Source: Mycobacterium sp. E3251
GTDB lineage: Bacteria > Actinomycetota > Actinomycetes > Mycobacteriales > Mycobacteriaceae
Direction: 5' to 3'
NCBI RefSeq assembly: GCF_001666835.1
Contig: NZ_LZJF01000007.1
Span: forward strand, 1-53,836
DNA: 53,836 bases
Part shown: piece by piece, positions 52,230 to 53,836 of the stretch
Layout of the letters: each line of letters begins with the position of its first letter
How positions within the stretch are numbered: the first letter of the stretch is position 1
Program-made: the position numbers and the translations under genes
Notes under the pieces: model-generated
Databases searched by the model: none
The model's input: the letters and a program-made list of their open reading frames with translations, nothing else
What the model was told of the DNA's origin: nothing

Positions 52230-53780
52230 TCAACCCGGTGGCGCCAGCATGTCCTTCCACCCGTCGTCTCCCGTTCCGCTCGAATTTCTGACCGTGTACC
52301 TGACACCGTCGGGCCCCACCAGTTCGCCGCTTTGGGGTAGGTAGACGGCCGGGGGAGGGCCGCCGGGGGTGTAGACGCATGGATTCGGCTGCTGCCCGTT
52401 GCATTTCACGGTTCCCGATCCCGGCCGTTGCAGTGGATCGCTGATCGGCGGTGGCGTCCCGGCCACCCTGTCGGAGGGCGCCGGGTTGAGGCCGTTGTTG
52501 ACCGACGGAGCGGGTATCACCAGCCCCGGTTTCACCGGCTGGTCGCAGCGCGCCGCGGGCGCCGGGCAGGTCACGAGCTGGTTGGGTTCGCCGTACCACG
52601 GGTTGGTGCCCAGCGGGACATAGGGTTTGGGGTCGCGGCATTCCCGCGGCGTCGCCGCGCGTTTGCCGGGGACATCGACGCATGGAAGGTTGCGCGCCCC
52701 GCGCACCACGTTGGCGGGGGTGTCCTGCGGGATCTTGCAATAAGTTCCGGACGGCAGCGGGGCCGGGCTGGTATCCGCGGGAGACCGCCACTGGGAGGCC
52801 GGGAGAAACCCGGTCAGGCACGGCGGGGGTTGGTTCGTCGTCATCGCGGTGTCGAGTGCGGCGTAGCCCGGGAACGGCGTTGTGATCGTCTGACTTTCCG
52901 CGGCGCCCTGCGGATAGGCCACCAGCAGTTGCTCGACGCCCTTGTGGTAGCGCTTGAGCATGTCCAGCGTGATTTCGAGGTTTGCCAGTGTCTGCGGCAG
53001 TGTCTCGCGGACATCACTGAACACCGAGTTGACCTGATCAAGGGTCGGTGCCGCACGGGCGAGGATACGTTGCACGCGCTGATCGTTTTTCCCGCCCTGC
53101 GTGGCCAAGCTGTTCAGGTTGTGTGCCCAACGTTCGATCGAGTCACCGGAGTTGACCTGGCTGTCGATAATGGGCCCGGAGTTTTGGATGATGTCGTTGA
53201 TGTCGGAGATGTTGGTCTTGAAGTCGCCGGCGATCGCCTGGCTCGAGTCGACCAGTCGCTGCAGCGCGGGGCCCAATCCGCCTACCGCTTGGGCTGATTC
53301 GTCGAGCAGCGCGGCGAGCTTGTCCTTGGGCAGTACGTCCAGCTGGCGGTTGGCGGCGTCCAGCGCCGGCCCGATGGGTGTGGGCACGCTGCCCTTGGTA
53401 ATGGTCTGACCGGGCGAGAAGTATTGGCGCGGATTGCCTACCGACACGAGGTCGAGATACTGCTCACCGACCGCCGACACCGAATGCACGTTCGCCGATG
53501 CGTCGACGGGGATCTGGTAGCGGTTGGCAATCGCCATGGTGACCCGCGCGCCGGTCCTTGTCGGCTCGACTGCGGTGACCTTGCCGATTGTTTCCCCGCG
53601 ATACGTCACGTTGGCGGTCCTGTATAGGCCACCCGACGCGGGTAGGTCCGCCTTCAGCGTGTACTGGCCGATCCCGGCCGCAGTGGGAATCTGCAGGTAG
53701 TACCAGCCCAGCGCAATCGCTGTGATCGTGGTCAGGATGCTGAGCAGAATCAGCTGGCTCTTGATGAAGCGGGTCAGCAT
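52230..53780 (-). CDS. mceF: MCE family protein, MceF type
   Basis: The 516-residue product belongs to a mammalian-cell-entry lipid importer, anchored in the inner membrane with most of it outside. The N-terminal span is LILLSILTTITAIALGWYYL. The MCE domain follows with YTLKADLPASGGLYRTANV, TYRGETIGKVTAVEPTR and SAVGEQYLDLVSVG, then a long helical region (residues about 130-300) and a proline-rich, Cys-containing C-terminus (PPCLTGF, YCKIPQ, LPCVDVPG, CRDPKPY). The N-terminus MLTRFIKSQLIL is typical of the last mce gene, MceF. The rest of the operon lies beyond the right edge. The cargo is a lipid or sterol by family; the specific one is unknown. Confidence 0.93.
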   Translation of the reverse strand: MLTRFIKSQLILLSILTTITAIALGWYYLQIPTAAGIGQYTLKADLPASGGLYRTANVTYRGETIGKVTAVEPTRTGARVTMAIANRYQIPVDASANVHSVSAVGEQYLDLVSVGNPRQYFSPGQTITKGSVPTPIGPALDAANRQLDVLPKDKLAALLDESAQAVGGLGPALQRLVDSSQAIAGDFKTNISDINDIIQNSGPIIDSQVNSGDSIERWAHNLNSLATQGGKNDQRVQRILARAAPTLDQVNSVFSDVRETLPQTLANLEITLDMLKRYHKGVEQLLVAYPQGAAESQTITTPFPGYAALDTAMTTNQPPPCLTGFLPASQWRSPADTSPAPLPSGTYCKIPQDTPANVVRGARNLPCVDVPGKRAATPRECRDPKPYVPLGTNPWYGEPNQLVTCPAPAARCDQPVKPGLVIPAPSVNNGLNPAPSDRVAGTPPPISDPLQRPGSGTVKCNGQQPNPCVYTPGGPPPAVYLPQSGELVGPDGVRYTVRNSSGTGDDGWKDMLAPPG

Positions 53781-53836
53781 TGCCTATCCGCCCTTTCGAC
53801 CAGCGGGCCGCCCGGGGCGTCGTTCGGATTGGACGT
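53774..53836 (-). CDS. Probable mceE 3' end (partial)
   Basis: In one minus-strand frame the last 63 bases read TSNPNDAPGGPLVERADRQC and stop at a TGA that overlaps the mceF start (ATGCTGA). Translation coupling of this type is common inside mce operons, and the position is where mceE (a lipoprotein) would end. Only 20 codons are visible, so the identity rests on position and overlap. Confidence 0.6.
   Translation of the reverse strand, partial: TSNPNDAPGGPLVERADRQC

Noticed and set aside
50591..52306. A 571-codon open frame on the minus strand
   Set aside because: It is antisense to the aldehyde dehydrogenase, which carries all catalytic motifs.

Overview
The window is high-GC, mycobacterial chromosomal DNA. 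From memory, the order xseA, lipid-droplet protein, ispH, DUF6542 protein, ychF, then (after an insertion) monooxygenase, papain-fold protein, adenylyl cyclase, zwf, gnd, bpoB-like, ephC, a WS/DGAT-like gene, a winged-helix gene, ppdK, prpD and metE follows Rv1107c to Rv1133c of Mycobacterium tuberculosis. Many genes absent from that species, and a full-length cyclase where I recall split genes, point to a non-tuberculous, probably slow-growing Mycobacterium. The first ~75 bases carry an inverted piece of xseA, which suggests the window begins at a contig end or a chimeric join.

Layout. 0-5.2 kb: conserved housekeeping block (xseA partial, lipid-droplet protein, ispH, DUF6542 protein, ychF). 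5.2-12.4 kb: accessory block with a DHFR-like reductase, VOC proteins, a TetR gene next to a metal-dependent hydrolase with a divergent membrane protein, a secreted Trp/Pro-rich protein, a charged coiled-coil protein and a P60-like protein with a proline-repeat tail. 12.7-23.5 kb: conserved central-metabolism block (zwf-gnd, ephC pair, winged-helix gene coupled to short ppdK). 23.5-33.8 kb: DoxX, small membrane proteins, an FAD amine oxidase divergent from an orphan prpD, a DUF3556 membrane protein behind a KstR-type operator, and metE behind a cobalamin riboswitch. 33.9-38.8 kb: AraC regulator, GMC oxidoreductase and P450, convergent with an SDR. 38.9-43.2 kb: double TetR regulator, nitroreductase and two translationally coupled acyl-CoA dehydrogenases. 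43.4-52.1 kb: a plus-strand run of VWA protein, MoxR/NorQ-type AAA ATPase, a periplasmic-binding-fold protein without a signal peptide, an AveC-like membrane protein, SDR, P450 and aldehyde dehydrogenase. 52.2 kb to the end: the last gene(s) of an mce operon on the minus strand.

The most interesting region is 38.9-52.1 kb. A NorQ/NorD-like ATPase and VWA pair has no visible nitric-oxide reductase, Rubisco or CO-dehydrogenase client. It sits instead with a cytosolic ligand-binding protein, an AveC homologue, oxidative enzymes (P450, SDR, ALDH) and, divergently, an acyl-CoA dehydrogenase pair and nitroreductase. Two near-identical palindromes lie inside sigma-A-like promoters, one before the VWA gene and one before the ATPase gene, so one repressor probably controls both. 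My inference is an inducible route for oxidising and beta-oxidising a lipid-like or terpenoid substrate, with a dedicated AAA/VWA activation machine. The substrate and the client are unknown.

No tRNA, rRNA, CRISPR array, insertion sequence or prophage was seen. Comparisons with M. tuberculosis come from memory; no search was run.
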